DNA of 64,000 nt, taken from positions 7,874,001 through 7,938,000 of the forward strand of contig NC_092358.1 in NCBI RefSeq assembly GCF_030848805.1, given 5' to 3'. Position numbers and translations under genes: made by a program. The stretch comes from Temnothorax longispinosus. Its lineage: Eukaryota > Arthropoda > Insecta > Hymenoptera > Formicidae. Below the pieces are notes generated by a model. The model had not been told where the DNA came from. It was given only the letters and a program-made list of their open reading frames with translations, and ran no database searches. Position 1 is the stretch's first letter, and each line of letters begins with the position of its first letter. Below are positions 44,764 through 57,681 of the stretch, piece after piece.

Positions 44764-47700
44764 ATAAACTGGAATAGAAAAACTTAAAGAATTACTTTTT
44801 GTGTGAAAATTCTCTTATTTAATAAGCATTAAATTCCGTTAAGTTGATTGTATTTGGTATAAAATAAATTAGAGTGCAACATCAGTGTACAACTCAATTT
44901 GACTTCTTTAAATTTTGCTTTTTCTTTAGAGTGCAAGATGGTAAACGCGTTATGAAAATAAGAAGTGTCGTTAGAGAGGCTAAGGTTGCGCACTTTCCAC
45001 CCTTGCGGCAACTAATTAAGCACGTCTTGATGTAATAACCAGAAACTGTCGAGCCACCCATGCCGTAGAAAATAAAGCGTCCGATCATGAAAATCACTAA
45101 TATACCGTACTTGTCTACAAATTTTGTAATTTTAGCGGTTACAAACCTTTGCGTCTCTAATGACACATATGTATAGAAGTTCAAATTCTCTTGAGAGAAC
45201 AGGATATATATATTTTATATTTTGTAAAATCTCGTTCTGCCATGAAATTAGAATATATAATTTGCAAATTATTATCTATATACAAGGAATTCTTTTACAT
45301 TTAAAGGATTTTTTCGATATAAAATACTTCAGACATTAAACCAGCGTAAAAAATCTTTAAACCGAATCCATTTTATATCAGCAGTTACATTTCTAAAGTT
45401 TTATTCGTAAAAAAATCTCATTTGTCTTAATTCTAAAAAATTTTTGTCTCAAGTATTAACATCGGTATTCAAACACGTTCTATGCGTTGGTTGCGAGACA
45501 CCCGATACAATCTAAGTCGATCTCAGAAGGCAAGCATCGTTCTTTGGTGTAAACCTTCATGGAAACCTTCCGGTGTTGTGTTGGGACGGGAAAGGGATCG
45601 GTGCGTAATAAGACCTTTCCCAAGTATTATCAACCAGCAACGCTGTTGCTGCTTTAACGCTCCGGCGACGACGATCTTAATTATCGCACGGCACCCCGAG
45701 TAACGAGGGTTGGCACGTGGTGACGTAATGTACGAGAAGGGCCTAAATAGCCGAGACTATTGTTGTACATACAACGCGTACGTCGGATCTGTTGAGGCAT
45801 TAATAGTCTCGCGTGACGTAATTAACTCGGGGTCGACGAATTTCCGGCATTACGTGGTGACGTACGTTCAAAAGGGTGTCCTCAAGCTCATGTTTGGTAC
45901 CAGAAGTGGGGTATCCACATTGAGCCTGAGGGCTCAGTCGGGCGCAACTCTTCCTTACAAAAGTTCGGCCCGAGGACCGTTTATTTACGCACAATGTGCG
46001 TAATTTAACGCGCGTGTCGGTGATGTGTGATGGATAAGATGTAGGTATAATGTACGGCTTATCCCCGATGCGCTTTGTTCCTTGGATATTACGAAAGGAA
46101 ATCCCTTATATAGATATTATAAGTATCAATCATATTTTTGAACGAGACAATGTTTAATCTTCATGCTGTTATATTAAACGTTTCCAACAAACGTTTCTTT
46201 TAACAGTGAACGTCATAGAGGTAATAAGGAAGAATTAAATATGATTTACAAATAATAGTTTATGCAAATTGAAAAAAACCTAACAATACATTTTACTTTA
46301 TATCTTTTAGATTTATTAATTTCATAGAAATAGATTAATTTTTATTATTCTAAATAAAAAAATATAATCTTTACATATTATATAGTTAATCAATTATTGT
46401 ATTTCTTTATGAATTTTTGAATATTCCCGGATTTTTAAAGAAAAATATTCTTCAAAAGTCATTAATTATACGGCTATGAATCGAGTAAAATAAAAGTGTG
46501 TAAAAATATAAGCATTAGATAAGCATGCATCATAAATCTAGATAAGAAAGGATGGTTTTAATCAGTTGTGGCGTTAAACGCGGCTGAAATAGCGTAAGTT
46601 GCACTTAAGCAGGCGTAAATAGTTTAGCAAATGAGAATTTCGCGCAGATGCGATCAGCACCGCCGCGGAAAACATTAATCTCCCGGCTCGCGAGGCGTGT
46701 TTTCTTCTCGGGGCCGCCACAAAAAAGTCAGTCAAGTCGAGAGACAAAAGTAGGTTTCATTTTCGCCGTGTTTTTCCACCCCGTTAATGTTACCGCGTGC
46801 GACGTGGGCGAGCACATCTAATGGCTTCTCAAAGATTCACGACCGCACAAAAAGCTGCGAAAAAAAACTGAGAGGGGAAAAAACGAAATAAAGCAGCTCT
46901 ATAAGCAACGCGTTCGGTTGCAAAAATGCGTGTCTGAGTTTTCTTATTAACTAAAAGTACGTTTTGAATACTGAGACTCGGATATTCTTCTTGTCACTGA
47001 TTTCGGTTCTTATCTAATAAAAGTTTCATTGTAGATTATGTATCCTTAATATGTAGATTCATTTACGTGTTTCTTTTTTCTATATTACTTTATTTATAGT
47101 ATTTATACATAATAAAGTATACAATTAAATTAAACAGTAAATCTGTTCTTTTTTTAATTATGCAATACATGCATATACATAGAAAAATATAAAATGCTTT
47201 AAAAATTTAAAAATTGCGATAAATAAGTCGCGGGATTTAAAGCGACGATGTGTAAAGCGACTAAGCAACATGTGAAAAAATGATATGAGAATATTTATTT
47301 ATTTAACAGAAATTAATTAAACTGCACAATTAAATTGAAAATTATAACATACAATTTCAATTCCAATCGAAATTGTAGATTCTCCAAAGTTCAAGTTGTT
47401 TAAGAGTTAGTTTTTTTGTAATACTGATGTATTGTGTAAAATACATGTAACTTACACTTAACTCATCGTTGCTCTAAATCCGTATTTCATCTAATTGACA
47501 CGCTAGTCTAAATAGATTATCGAAAGCGATTGAACACTATCTCTATATATAAAAAGGCACTTTTAATAAAATTTATTTTAATAAAATTAATTTTAATAGA
47601 CTTTAAAAGACTTTTAAATTTCTCGAGAATAAATATATGCCATCTCGCCGAAACAGTTAGATACTTAAAGCAACAGGTTTGTCTCACTATTGTTCTGAAT

Positions 47701-48255
47701 ATTATAAACTTACTTCACACTTATCTCGAAAAGTAACAAACAGATCTATCGTCTTAAAATTTAATCAGCTTCTGTGATTAGTCCTTTTTAAAATTACATT
47801 TAGTAAATTAGTCGTTTTATAGCTTAATTAGAGTTTCATTGAATAATATATAACGTTTCTTAGACACGTTAAATGGACGGATAGATATAGAAATGCATAT
47901 ATCTTAGACTATTTACATAAAGGAGAATTCCGGATATGCTTTTTAGATTAGCATGCGGTATATGGACGGATATATAATTTAACGTATTTACAAACTGGCT
48001 CATTAAAGTGGAACCAGAGTATACTCTTTGGCAACTTCGGAGTTGATTTTTTTCTAACGATAGTTTAACGATCATTATAAGAATTACATATTAAACACTA
48101 AAAATTCTAGCAACGTTCTTTAAAAATAGTATAAACAAGATTTCTCGCTTTTGAATTATTTTAATGAATTTTGAATATAAATTGAGCATAGAGACATGAA
48201 TAATGTTGATGGTGGTTTCACGGGAAGTCACAGTTTTGCTGAAGTATATAAAAAT
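44133..48255. other. Gene-poor DNA, nothing firm
   Basis: AT-rich DNA with a second (TA)n tract at 44725-44759 and a GC-richer patch at 45480-46060. The minus-strand frame 44894-45184 (with CLISCRKGGKCATLASLTTL) faintly recalls the last exon of the nearby Ly6 gene but lacks partner exons. The other frames have no domains. No RNA gene recognised. Confidence 0.4.
44725..44759. repeat. (TA)n microsatellite
   Basis: AT dinucleotide tract of about 35 bp. Confidence 0.9.
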
Positions 48256-48413
48256 GAGGTCAAATACAGATCTGAAAATAATTACGTTGAACTATCTCAA
48301 AATAATTATGTAGACTTTCAAGATAATGCTGCAAAAAGTTTTGACCTTTTAGCTTGTCTAATATAATTATTTAGACGGTCCAACGTGATTATTTTCAGAT
48401 CTGTATCTGGCCT
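48256..48413. mobile_element. Foldback MITE, about 158 bp
   Basis: Arms AGGTCAAATACAGATCTGAA and AATAATTACGTTGAAC, complemented by GTCCAACGTGATTATT and TCAGATCTGTATCTGGCCT. Confidence 0.65.
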
Positions 48414-48663
48414 AAATTTTAAATACCCTAGCAAAATCATTCTGTCCGTATTCTAATCAAAATTTTGCTAAGAAGAAAACCAACTCTGAAATTTCTCGAA
48501 AAAAAAAAAACATTTGTGCCATTCTTTGCTCGCTCACGTTAGCTAAAATCTAAACTTCTCTCATTTCCTACAACAAAACCTCCAACATCTATTCTTTCTA
48601 GTCGCCAATATTTATCTCATCGTTTTCGTCTCTCGAAAACTCGAGAACTCTGAAAAATTTGTT

Positions 48664-50653
48664 TCATTTGAAACAAGATAGCGTAACGATGACGCCGCAC
48701 GTCGTGAGGAGCAGCGTGGTAAGGGATATCAGACTGGATGCCGCGTTGCAGGCGTCCTCGGAGCAGTAGCATTCCTGCCAGTAAACGCCGTTCTCGTGTA
48801 CGCCCCAGTTACAGACCCCCGTGACCCCGGTACTGGCGACAGAAGCGCATCGGCGGATCACCTGTCGCCACCTGCCATCCCCTTGAACATATCACCGATT
48901 AATTAATTAATTACGCACTCCACGCGCAATATACGCAACACGGCATTCGATGCTGCACATATGCGCATATAACGTATGTCAGCTAATGCATTCGATCGGT
49001 CATGTTTTCTCATAAAGCGCGTTTATTTCATAATTTCATTGTGGAAGATTAAATTAAAAGCTGTATTTTTCTAACACGAGATTTCTCTCTATTCGAAAAT
49101 AAATGTGTGGGTATTAGATCTAATTTTTTGGCTTGTTATTCGAGATAAGATAATCATCTTCGTCTCTGTATTTGCGCTTTTATTTATTGTATATTGAGTA
49201 AATATGACACACGTAAAATTTAATACAAAAGAATTCTCTTATATATCTACAAAAGAACTTCTCTTATATATTGTAGTTCTTACTTTATAAAAAATTATTT
49301 TCATAACTCCAAATATTTTTAATTCTTTATAATTCTGTAAGTTTCTTTAATTGACACATATTTTAAAGAACTTGATTTATTTAATATAATTTAAATTTTT
49401 AAACACATAACTTACAATCACATCAATAAAATAAATTGCGTCCTTTTCTTTAATGAAAGAAACTTTTAAATTAATTAATTAATTAAAAATCAAAATGCAT
49501 CGACAATAATAAATACAATAAATTGAGAAAAGTAATTGAGGCCATTGATGGAATAAGGCTGTGCCTTTTTCTGTAAATCGACTGAATTTTAGATATATAA
49601 TGTCTGAGTCGATTTTCGATTGAGAGACGAGACACGTAAGTCTATGTGCCCTTTTTCCATCAATGACCTCAATTCCAATTATATTTCATTTGTTATAGAA
49701 ACTAAAAACGAGTCACAATACTAAAATATATCTTTCTTTTTGACTAAACAATACTAAATATTATTTTAATAGGTATACTTACAGATGAAACCACGCGGGC
49801 TTTGCTCAGTGTATTTAACACAAAATGTGCCAGGCATGTGTGACTCCTCGCTGTTACATTCGATAGGCACATTCCTCTCTTTGTCGAATTTCGTGTAGGC
49901 TCCACAAAGGTCCTCCTTGTCCGGATCAGTGTCGGAGCTGCATTGGTAACAGCGTATCGCTTTAGTACCTGCGCATTCCAAAACAACGTAACAGCGTTAA
50001 CCGTATGTTCGAGTTAACCTGAAGTATCTAATTAAAGTAATTAATTAAAGCAGAACCGTTGATTAATTTGAAGAATTACCAGTCCGCAGTAAACTAATCA
50101 TATGTGGAGTATTATGATTGGAGTAATCGATGGAAAAACCTCGATTCCTAACCTAGAAATTATTAATACAGAGAAAATATTTCTATATTACGTTTTTAAT
50201 CTCTTCTCTACAGTTTTGCAGAGAAACGCTGAATTTTCTTTGTTGTCATTCCGTTTCTACTTTTAACTATATCTGTGATAAATTATATTCCTCAGGAAAT
50301 GTAAATATTTTTATACTCATGTCCCCCATTGTGCGTATATTATTTATCACATTATTATATTCTCTAAAAAGATATTCGAATGATATGCGAATATCCTCGA
50401 ATAAGTCTACAGATGATTAAAATAAATAAAGGATCATATGGAGTCGTTGAAAAATTTTCACGCCCATCAGTAAACAACCAAGAATGGGTCATAGGTTTGT
50501 TTCCAAAATGGCGATCGCAGGTGGCATTTGCCGAATTGCTTTAAGCACGTTTCTCCTTCGATTTATCCTCGGGATCTTCGTTTGGGAAGTCTCACCTGTC
50601 GTGGCAAAGAACAACAGCACGCACAACACAATCGTGATATCCTTGCGCATCAT
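48664..50653 (-). CDS. Ly6/uPAR-type GPI-anchored protein, three exons
   Basis: Exons on the minus strand: 50653-50596, 49968-49783 and 48881-48664, with GTGAGA and GTAAGT donors and AG acceptors; phases fit and give 153 residues. Exon 1 encodes a signal peptide (MMRKDITIVLCVLLFFATTG). Exon 2 starts the Ly6 domain with IRCYQCSSDTD and carries DLCGAYTKF, IECNSE and TFCVKY. Exon 3 completes it (WDGRWRQVIRRC, GVCNWGV, VYWQECYCSEDACNAA) and ends in a hydrophobic tail (SLISLTTLLLTT), as expected for GPI attachment. The ten-cysteine pattern ending C.C...ACN is the family hallmark. Insect Ly6 proteins act at the cell surface or in septate junctions and ion-channel regulation; which one this is cannot be told. 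The exon 3 acceptor (GTTCAAG) is weak but gives the only fitting frame. A MITE lies in intron 2. Confidence 0.82.
49534..49674. mobile_element. Foldback MITE in Ly6 intron 2
   Basis: Inverted ends AATTGAGGCCATTGATGGAA / TTCCATCAATGACCTCAATT, with an inner CGACTGAATTTTAG / TGAGTCGATTTTCG pair. Confidence 0.65.
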
Positions 50654-53029
50654 CGTTACGTCGCTCTCTCGGTTTTTCTTTTCGGAGCAATTGACGCGAG
50701 CAATTGACGCGCGTGTTCCACCGCACTACGCACCTGACGTCATTCATTGGGCGTAACTGCTATGAGATAAGTCGACGATCTCCCTCTCTCGACCTACGAT
50801 CCCCTCCCTTAGGCTTCCTGCCAACAACGGATCGTGATGCGCAAAGACCCCGAGTCTATATAATGATTCGCAGTGCCCTTTCGGAGTAATCTTCAAAGTT
50901 TCAGATTTTAATAGAAGTTTAATTCCGATTAATACGGATTTATAACTTTCAATTATTCTCGGTTGATCTTACATAAATTATAATTTGGTCTTTGAATTGA
51001 ATCAATCCCGGTAAAATACCTATAGGTACAGCCTTGGCCAAAATTGTTAGACACTCTTATAATGCTGTACAGAATCTAATACCAGGAAAGACTTCTATTG
51101 TTTAAAAATTGTCTACTAAAGCGTTTATTATTATGAACGTATTTATGCGTTTATATTTTTATTTCTTTCAAAAATGGTATTTTAAAGAAACTTAATTTGA
51201 ATAGGGTGCTTAATATCCAATAATTTTGACCAAGGCTGTGTATAACCGACTATAATGAAGGGAGAATGAATTGTCTTCTGGCTCTTATTAAAGAAAGAAA
51301 TAATGTGGTAAGAAAGAAATATTTTATGGAAGATCGCAACTAACGAAGCTCGTTAAGCAGTGAGCCAGGAATGTCGCCATTCGCTAGGCTAAAGTTTTCG
51401 AATTAAGATAAGAGCGCCGAGAGCTTCGCGGCTTCTTCGGATGGAGGCCGGGGAATCATTGCTCGCATTCTCTCCCCGATCCTTCCCTTCCTGACAAGAA
51501 CACAGATGAAACGACAATAAGAGCGGACAAAAGGTGCACGATATCATTGTAGATCGCTGCAAAATCGCTGAACAAAAGTCGCTGTCTCCAGAGAGAATGC
51601 TCTAGAGCGTCTTATCTGCCTCGCAACAATCTCAGGACGTTTCAATTTGTTCGCGTTTAACTCGCGAGGTGTCACGCTAATAACGACTAGAGCCCCTCTA
51701 ATAAGAATCGCGACACGGAGGTGCAACTTTTGATCGATTCGCATTTTCGGCAAAAAAGAAGAAAGAGAAAGAGATTTAAGAGAGAAAAAGAAAGTGATAT
51801 GAATGTATATCCTTCTCTCTCGCAACATTTTGACAAAACTGGCCTTATGGCCAGTCTCTTATTATAGGGTTTCTAGTAACGACGTAGATGAGTGCAAATC
51901 CGAAGGTAATATCTAATAAAAGAGAGACCGATGGACATGAGGGATATAGGGAAAAAAGATTTATATTTTCGAGCCATTCTGAAAGAATTTTAAATAAAAA
52001 TATATTAAAAGTATAATTAAAAGAATTTTAAATAAAAATTTTTTGAAGAACACTGCTACGCGCGAAAGGTACATTTTTCGGTATGAAATAATATATTCGA
52101 AATTTCGGAAACAGCACTCTTCCCTTTTATGTAAAATTATCCTGAAAGGACGAAGTATGTAAATAATTTTTTTAACTACGAATGTGAATCCATAGAGTAT
52201 GCGCTATTTTTTCACGTGTAACGTTGAATTTTTAAAAGTAGATATCCATGTAGCGTTGGAAATGAATGTACATATAAATAAAGTCTCTGTAATAAATTGT
52301 AATATATGTATTCTTGGTCACAAACATTTCAATATTTATAATGAATAATGATAAATAAATAAATAATAATATAGATACATAATACATATAGTATTCACAA
52401 ATTTTATTTTTTATTGTAAATTTTAATAAACATTGGAGCAAAAAATTATCAATAAAGTATTCAGGAAATATTAACGTGTTTACACATTTCAAATATTTAA
52501 TTTCCGTACCTTTACATTCTACTCCTCTATATTAGTAAAAATTTATGGAATGGTTTATACTTTTGACAATACTAGAATAATTCGCGATAAATTGATTTCT
52601 TTTTGCTTCCAATCACGATTACTTATCGCCCTTCGAAACGTATTTTCTGTAAGTCCCCCGGTATCTTTAATCGCGCAGGAAGCTCCACAGATCATTTCTT
52701 CTCAATCTCACTACCAATCTGCACCACCCCTATTCCGAAAAGATGCGTTCCGAGCCGCTGATCGGAATTCTCCCGTGATTGGAAGTAAACTCGATCTCAT
52801 CGCAACCTTGACACCTTCTTTGGCCCGTCCCCCCATCTCGCCGCGTGAAACAGATAGCCTCGGTAAATTATTCAAAACGTACCCTCTATGATCTATGGAG
52901 GCGCCCCTAAGCCTGGCACTGGCAATCTATCCTCCCTGCTCCCCTCTTTCTTCTCCCTCCCATCCCACCGACTGGCCTGTCCGTTCGTACCGCAAAACTC
53001 ACCTCTTCCTCATCCCGCCCCCCCATCCC
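50654..53029. other. Intergenic, upstream of the Ly6 gene
   Basis: The first few hundred bases (50654-50900) are GC-richer and probably hold the Ly6 promoter on the minus strand; no TATA box could be fixed. Beyond that there is AT-rich DNA with one mariner-type foldback. No further gene recognised. Confidence 0.4.
51028..51239. mobile_element. Tc1/mariner-type MITE
   Basis: Inverted ends ACAGCCTTGGCCAAAATTGT / CCAATAATTTTGACCAAGGC with TA at both borders, as for Tc1/mariner. No transposase. Confidence 0.65.
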
Positions 53030-53045
53030 TTCTCTCTCTCTCTCT

Positions 53046-53076
<31 letters not shown>
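53030..53076. repeat. (CT)n tract
   Basis: CT-rich low-complexity run within a C/T-rich stretch. The long Ser/Pro/Leu frames on + and the Arg/Glu frame on - at 52888-53347 come from this composition. Confidence 0.85.
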
Positions 53077-56000
53077 ATCTCTTCTTCCTCCTTCTGGATC
53101 TTGCCGATTCTCCATCCCCTCATCACCCCGTTCTCTTGGTTTCCTCGCCGTCCGTCCTCACCCCGACTCGCTCGCCGCTTCTTCTCACAACAGCGCACAC
53201 CATCCCCGGGGTATTCCGACTTTTCTGACAGCCGCCACCGCATTTATCCCATCCAACGTCTCCGGACGACGAGCTTACAAAGACGGCCCGGAATTCAATA
53301 AGTCCGATAACGTGCGAAGTCTTTCGCGATTGTACATAATAAGCTAGCCGTTCCCGATAATCGCCAACGCGAACACATTTGGACCGTTACTTGTCAGATC
53401 GATTGATCAATCTATAGTCGTCTAGAAATGCACGGATTTCTAACAATAAGTTCTAAATGAGGGAAAGGTTCACACAACACTCAAGCAAGTTAGTAAATTT
53501 AAGTTAGTATAAATAATATTTTGAAATTATTAATGTTATTATTATAATAATATTAATAAATAATACTAATGTTGTTACGCTAGTATTATTAAATTTTTGT
53601 GTTAATAAAACTGTCATTGTTATATTATAAAATTATCACAAAATGCTAATATTACTATATCATATTTTGGAGAGCATGTTCATTGTATATTATCATTTTA
53701 TCGTAAAATTTGACATGTGCTATTAATTTCAAACTCTGAATAATTTTATGAAATGATAATTATATCAAAGAAGGAAATATAGATAGTCGCTACATTAGCA
53801 CAGATATAATATTAATATCAAATTAATTGGCGTTGTAATGTATGAATTGGATGTGTTATCCACATTCAGAATGCGTAACGAAGAGTTAGCGCGCGCTCTT
53901 CACCGACAAAGACAGCGAAAACGCTTTTGCAAAATGACTACATCGTGTATGCGCAGCGAAGGGAAAATTGGTGAGGCAAAGGCGGAGCTCGATAACACAC
54001 CGCGTCGTATATTCGCATTTCGGATGGGCTCCTTCGGAGCGTGCCTTCCCTCGTAAAACGAAAAAAAACGTGTCTCGCGCGTGCTGCGTTAAATTCTTTT
54101 TCCGCGGCAAATTGCCGCACCGGCTGCCACTGCACTCGCCCTCGAAGCCGTCCCGCAGTCAAGTATTTTCGCGGATAATATTGTATCGAGCAGCGCACAC
54201 CGCGCGCGCGATGCACGCGTCAGATGCTGACAAGTATCGGCTTTACATCGTATCTCTGCCGCCCGATTTTTACACGAATGCAATTTGATCATTGTGTTTT
54301 CACTTGTGTTTCACAATGCAAGATAAATAGATAACAAATTAGGATTTATTTATCAAACAAATAAATCCTAATTAGCACAAGTTATTTATTAAATAATGAA
54401 ATAATAAGAAATTAGATGATAAGGCACGATAACGAGAAACGTATATAAAAAATATTATTTTCTTAAAACAAAAAGTAGAATATAATGCCGAGGATATGCA
54501 CTTGTGTTTATAACATGTCATGCTTTTATATTAAATTAAATTTGTCACATGCCCAAATGAAGTAACTTTAGACACCGCGGATTAATTATCCCCGCAACTT
54601 GATTCGCCGTTACGACTTCGCCACCCGCCTGTGCAGCAGCATTCGCTGTGACGTTTGCGTTTACGCGAGGAACACATCGATCCGAGTTGTCGCGTTCCGC
54701 CAAATACGATGCCATTGGAAAACGATAAGAGGAGCTCCCGCATGCACTCCCGCCCGCGCCGCTCGCCCGGGAAGCTGCAAATCGATGGGGTGCGTATTTT
54801 ATTTAAATTCGCGCGCGACAGAGAAAGACAATGAGAGCGCGCGAGGGAGGAAGAGAAAGACGGGACGCGACGCAAATTTGCAATTTCAAAATATTTCAGT
54901 GAAAAAGGGAGCGCTCGGTGGGAGGAGGAGATGAATTGGAGGGATAGGGGGCTGGAGGGATTTAAATTCCCTCGCGTCGTCCTCTCGTTCTCGGCGCAAT
55001 TGTTATTTTAATTCGACTTTTTGTCATTAGCCCGCCCGCGCTGCTAATTCGGCCGAACTCGCCGTGCTTCCATAATGCTTCCTTATCGCCGCTCTCTTTT
55101 CTCTCTTCCGGGCACTTCTCTCTCCCTTTCTCTCTTTCTCTCTCGCTTAGTCACAGTCTCATTAAAACGATGTCAGATTGGCGACAGAAGTGCTCAGACG
55201 GACTGGAGTGCACACAACTCCTGCCGGTTCAAGAGCAAAAAAATTACTTTGTGCCTCACCCAGACGAATGACAGTCCTTCTTGTCCGCTCGCTTCAACGG
55301 AAAATGTGCATTTTCTCGATTTGGCGAATTAATTCGCGACACAAAGCGGCTTTTCAGCGTTGCTATTAGGCGTCTTACGCAAACAAAAGCTACGGCGTAC
55401 GGAGTACTCGTAAGTATATACTATTAGTACCATTTTTAGTATAAGTGTAAATTAAGGAAGTTACTTAATTGGCAGCATAACAACTTTTTAAATTATTTTA
55501 ATATTTTAAGATAATTCAAAGTATTAGGTACACTATTTTAATAGCAATAATAACGGTAATAAATAATTAATATGTCAATTTGTTTATGTCTAAAATTATT
55601 CACTTCTGAAATTGTTAACAATCTCCTACAAGTGTTTTCTGTGTCTAGAATTGTTATACTAATAAATCACATAAACTATCCCAATTTTCTACGAGCTAGT
55701 AGTGTTTCATCGAACCTGCTATAAATAAACATCAAATCGCCTAAGCATCAGTTTTGCCCTTTTAAAAGTTTCAATGTATACGCGACCGTGGACAAAAGGT
55801 GACGCGACAGTCTTTTTACCAACGAGTTTTACGAACGCATACGGAAAACCCACGAGATCACGATTTTTCCACGTTCCGAAACTCATCAAAGGGAGACAGG
55901 CGTTGCGTTCCTTTTGCCGTGTAACGGCTATTCAGATGCAGAAAGGGGGATGAAAGTTGCAAGCGTGTAAAGCCGCGCGAATGCGATGGTCCATGTATCT

Positions 56001-57681
56001 GTGCTATCGGCACCTAGGTCTCGAGCTGAACCCGTGGTGTGGACAGACGAGAAAGTGATAGCCGGGGAAATGAAGAAAAATAACGCATCCGGTCGACGAG
56101 ACGCGGACAACGACGCCGGCTCGTCGCGACGAGGCGGCGGCGGCGACGGTTGCGTTCCTACAAAAGCAATAACGACGTGGCCCGTGGGCGCGTTGAATAT
56201 TTCATAGGGTAGCCACTATGGAGAGAAAACCGCGAATGTTCGACCCATTCCTCTATCTAAGCGCACCCCGTCGCCGTTCACCTGTAAGCTCGTGGCAGAC
56301 GCGTGGTGCAAAAGGACACGGGTCCTTTTGCTGCGGCCGAGAGTCTGCGTCTGCGAAGATTGAAAAAATACATATATATATACTCACGTCTAACATTTTA
56401 ATAAACTTTTACAGTGATACATTACAGTTATAATCTGTAATAAGAAGAAATATATCGTGGATATGAAATGTACCATTGTACAAATAAAATGTTTTTTTAC
56501 AATAATTTTTTTACAGTAATTCTAAAAAGGATGCTTATATTTATTAGCATCAAAAGTTACATCGATTGAGAAAGGTTAAAATCAATAATCAAAACGTCAT
56601 GACGATTATAATTAATAAAAATGGCCAGTCAGGTCGAATAAAAAATCTTTATTGTTATATTAATTATTTACTGGTGAAGTAAAAGTCTCTGATTTGATTT
56701 AAAATGTTTTTATTTGTGAAAACGTTGTTACTGCCATCTCGTTAATAATAATTAAAAAATTTGTTAGATGAGATATGGCCATAAGATTATTCTAGATGTG
56801 CCGATTTATTGGGAAGCAGTGATTTTTGTGAAGCTAGTAAATGTGTGGTGATTTTTAGAGGAAGTCCTGCTTTATATAGTCTTCCCCACGCAACATTTAA
56901 CTTCAAGAAGGTTTTTTAAGGTCCCTAGAATGTTTCGAAGCGTTTCTCCACGTGGTGCATACTGCACAGTGAAAATCTCATCGTGATGTTCGCTTCCAAG
57001 CTCTTGTTTTATTAATAAAAGTGCTGATTTTAGTGGGCAATATTAGAGTTGTTATTAAGATAATTTATTTAAAACTTCTGTTGCAAGTAAAGGATTGTTA
57101 ATACAACACGGAAGAGCATCGAGTAAAACGAAGGTTGAAGAATTTGTCGTGAATCATAGCCAATGTGAGTAGTCGTGCATGTTATGATAAAATAGTGATG
57201 TAAATAGATCGTAAATAAATCGTTGTGAAATATTTCTCATATGTTCTGTGTGTGCCTTTCAACAAATGTATCGCGGATCGGCCGGTGGTGATCCTAAAAT
57301 TTCTTCTCAGATCAAAAAGAAAACTTTTGAGATACATAAATGTTGTGCCGTAAAGAATTTCTGCTGGACATATCTTCAAAACTTCTTTATAATATCTAAT
57401 CGTGGAACGGCGGGTGGGTGAGCGATTATTGCCTCGGTAAATACTTGTATTTTTAACAATAATTCCACGTCATTCCATTGGAAGATAAAGCTGAGATCTA
57501 TGTGTTCTCGCACGAATGCACGTGATGTACAGTTATGCTTTTTTCATTGTTAAAAGATGATTATTAATATTTATTTTCACGATCTTCATTTTCTGAAATA
57601 AATTAAATTCATTTCAGAAGGCCCTGTTTCTAATTAAAATTACGAGTGATTCTGATTTATCTGAAAATATGCGTTTTCCAA
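53077..57681. other. Intergenic or regulatory DNA, no gene established
   Basis: GC-richer patches at 53830-54290, 54580-55330 and 55780-56340 alternate with AT-rich DNA. Several 60-110 codon frames overlap on both strands in these patches without any domain. A transcript-like stretch at about 56820-57170 ends AGCCAAT|GTGAGTAG, a good donor. A short frame at 57268-57423 starts MYRGSAGGDPKISSQIKKK and is followed by GTGAGC; neither can be tied to a gene. Confidence 0.35.
56545..56650. repeat. Relic related to the 6903-7201 element
   Basis: AGCATCAAAAGTTACATCGA, then AAAACGTC and GTCAGGTCGAAT, in the same order as in the right arm at 7061-7201. Diverged single end. Confidence 0.45.

Noticed and set aside
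52888..53347. Overlapping Ser/Pro/Leu-rich frames and an Arg/Glu-rich antisense frame
   Set aside because: Produced by a CT-rich low-complexity stretch; three frames are open at once, which marks compositional bias.
53838..54934. Cluster of 66-111 codon frames on both strands in GC-rich DNA
   Set aside because: Frames overlap on both strands, with no domain, no splice consistency and Arg/Ser-rich composition typical of chance frames in GC patches.
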